A stretch of 64,000 nt of DNA from Candidatus Fonsibacter ubiquis (lineage in GTDB: Bacteria; Pseudomonadota; Alphaproteobacteria; Pelagibacterales; Pelagibacteraceae), in the NCBI RefSeq assembly GCF_002688585.1, contig NZ_CP024034.1:1-64000 (forward strand). Direction: 5' to 3'. A model generated the notes under the pieces. That model saw nothing but the letters and a program-made list of their open reading frames with translations. It did not search any database and was not told the origin of the DNA. Below, piece after piece: positions 63,354 through 64,000 of this stretch. Positions within the stretch are counted from its first letter, which is position 1; each line of letters starts with the position of its first letter. The translations under genes were made by a program, and so were the position numbers.

Positions 63354-64000
63354 GAAAAGTTTATTAGAGTTACAAGATATTTATTTAAATTACAAAACAG
63401 AAAATAGTTTAGTTGAAGTCATTAAAGGGGTTAATTTAAAAATAAATAGTGGCGAAAATGTTGCGGTAGTTGGAAAAAGTGGATCTGGAAAAACAAGTCT
63501 GATTATGTTGATTGCAGGACTTGAAAAGGCAACCTCTGGAAAAATAATTTTTGAAGATCAAGATATTAGTACTTATTCAGAAGATGAGTTAGCAGATTTA
63601 AGAAAAAGAAAAATTGGTATTGTATTTCAATCCTTTTATTTGATCCCAAATTACACTGCCTTGGAGAATGTCTCTTTAGTGCTTGAGATTAATAAAATTG
63701 AAAATGCTCAAAAAAAATCATCAGAGTTACTGGAGCAATTTGGTTTAAAAGATCGATTAAATCACTTTCCAAGTCAACTTTCAGGAGGAGAGCAGCAGAG
63801 AGTTGCGATAGCACGCTCTATTATTTTAAGTCCAAAACTTATTTTAGCTGATGAGCCGAGTGGCAATTTAGATAGTGAAAATTCTAAACTTATTATCAAT
63901 TTATTGTTTAAATATAGTAAACGAAATAATTCTAGCCTTATCTTAGTTACCCACGATCAATCCATAGCTAAGGAATGCGATAAAATTATTGAAATCAAAG
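63352..64000 (+). CDS. ybbA: ABC transporter ATP-binding protein, YbbA/LolD-like (runs off window)
   Basis: The 5' part (about 216 codons) of an ABC ATPase is present; the frame is open at the window end. Walker A is VGKSGSGKTSLIML, Q-loop GIVFQSFYLIPNYT, signature LSGGEQQRVAIARSI and Walker B ILADEPSGNLD, ending just after VTHDQSIA. The LIPNYTALENV and DEPSGNLD features are typical of the MacB/LolD/YbbA group that works with an FtsX-like permease, which would lie beyond the window. Next to tesA this matches ybbA. Its start codon overlaps that of tesA, so its promoter must lie inside tesA. Confidence 0.9.
   Translation, partial: MKSLLELQDIYLNYKTENSLVEVIKGVNLKINSGENVAVVGKSGSGKTSLIMLIAGLEKATSGKIIFEDQDISTYSEDELADLRKRKIGIVFQSFYLIPNYTALENVSLVLEINKIENAQKKSSELLEQFGLKDRLNHFPSQLSGGEQQRVAIARSIILSPKLILADEPSGNLDSENSKLIINLLFKYSKRNNSSLILVTHDQSIAKECDKIIEIK

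Overview
The window is very AT-rich, densely packed bacterial DNA. By eye G+C is around 30%; I could not compute it. Gene content points to a streamlined marine alphaproteobacterium, most likely Pelagibacterales (SAR11) or a similarly reduced lineage. The alphaproteobacterial signs are RegB/RegA and ChvI/ChvG two-component systems, class I lysyl-tRNA synthetase, CobS/CobT beside a J-domain protein and BolA, an MbfA-type ferritin/VIT protein and a secA/argJ neighbourhood. Reduction shows in mostly short intergenic gaps, frequent start/stop and convergent overlaps, and lysine/isoleucine/asparagine-rich proteins. The window opens nine bases before dnaA, so it looks like the start of a chromosome linearised at dnaA. 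I saw no tRNA, rRNA, CRISPR array, insertion sequence or prophage.

Layout. 0-7.5 kb: dnaA-dnaN-recF-gyrB and the redox sensor kinase regB. 7.5-11.7 kb: a minus-strand polyamine operon (ornithine decarboxylase, deoxyhypusine synthase-like protein, N-carbamoylputrescine amidase, agmatine deiminase). 11.8-17 kb: regA, bioY with an ABC ATPase, polA. 16.8-24.5 kb: chvI-chvG, ahcY, tsaE, a sugar-kinase-like APH protein, lysK, pyrD. 24.4-32.3 kb: TauE/DUF3429 membrane pair, rpmB, a queuosine-precursor transporter, cobT-cobS-J-protein, bolA, aroB-aroK. 32.3-39.2 kb: a small membrane protein, malate synthase A, an AccA with a C-terminal membrane segment, secA, argJ. 39.2-42.3 kb: an iron pair (FTR1 permease and MbfA) behind a palindrome, then small membrane proteins. 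42.3-47 kb: a histidine phosphatase, a miniature LysR-type DNA-binding protein, glnK-amtB, kup. 47-52.8 kb: azlCD, an MFS transporter, lrgAB, cytochrome b561, a zinc-ribbon protein, D-amino-acid transaminase, DUF2061 and MAPEG proteins. 52.8-64 kb: an unusual AT-rich membrane protein with DUF6356, clpB, an LpxR-like lipid A deacylase, tiny membrane ORFs, a CBS-DUF294/DnaQ pair, a DsbA/FrnE-like protein, selO and tesA, which is divergent from a truncated ybbA-type ABC ATPase at the edge.

How they work together. Most genes are housekeeping: replication, cell-wall and redox sensing, translation, aromatic, arginine and pyrimidine synthesis, protein export and proteostasis. The most unusual items are: (1) a LysR-family protein reduced to its DNA-binding domain, with T-N11-A-type dyads in front of itself and in front of glnK-amtB, which suggests a minimal nitrogen regulator; (2) an acetyl-CoA carboxylase alpha subunit with a C-terminal membrane tail; (3) CobS/CobT plus a duplicated-zinc-motif J-protein with no CobN in view; (4) an iron import/export pair behind a perfect 8-bp inverted repeat; (5) several genes whose best promoter would give leaderless or nearly leaderless mRNA, and a divergent pair (tesA/ybbA) whose start codons overlap.
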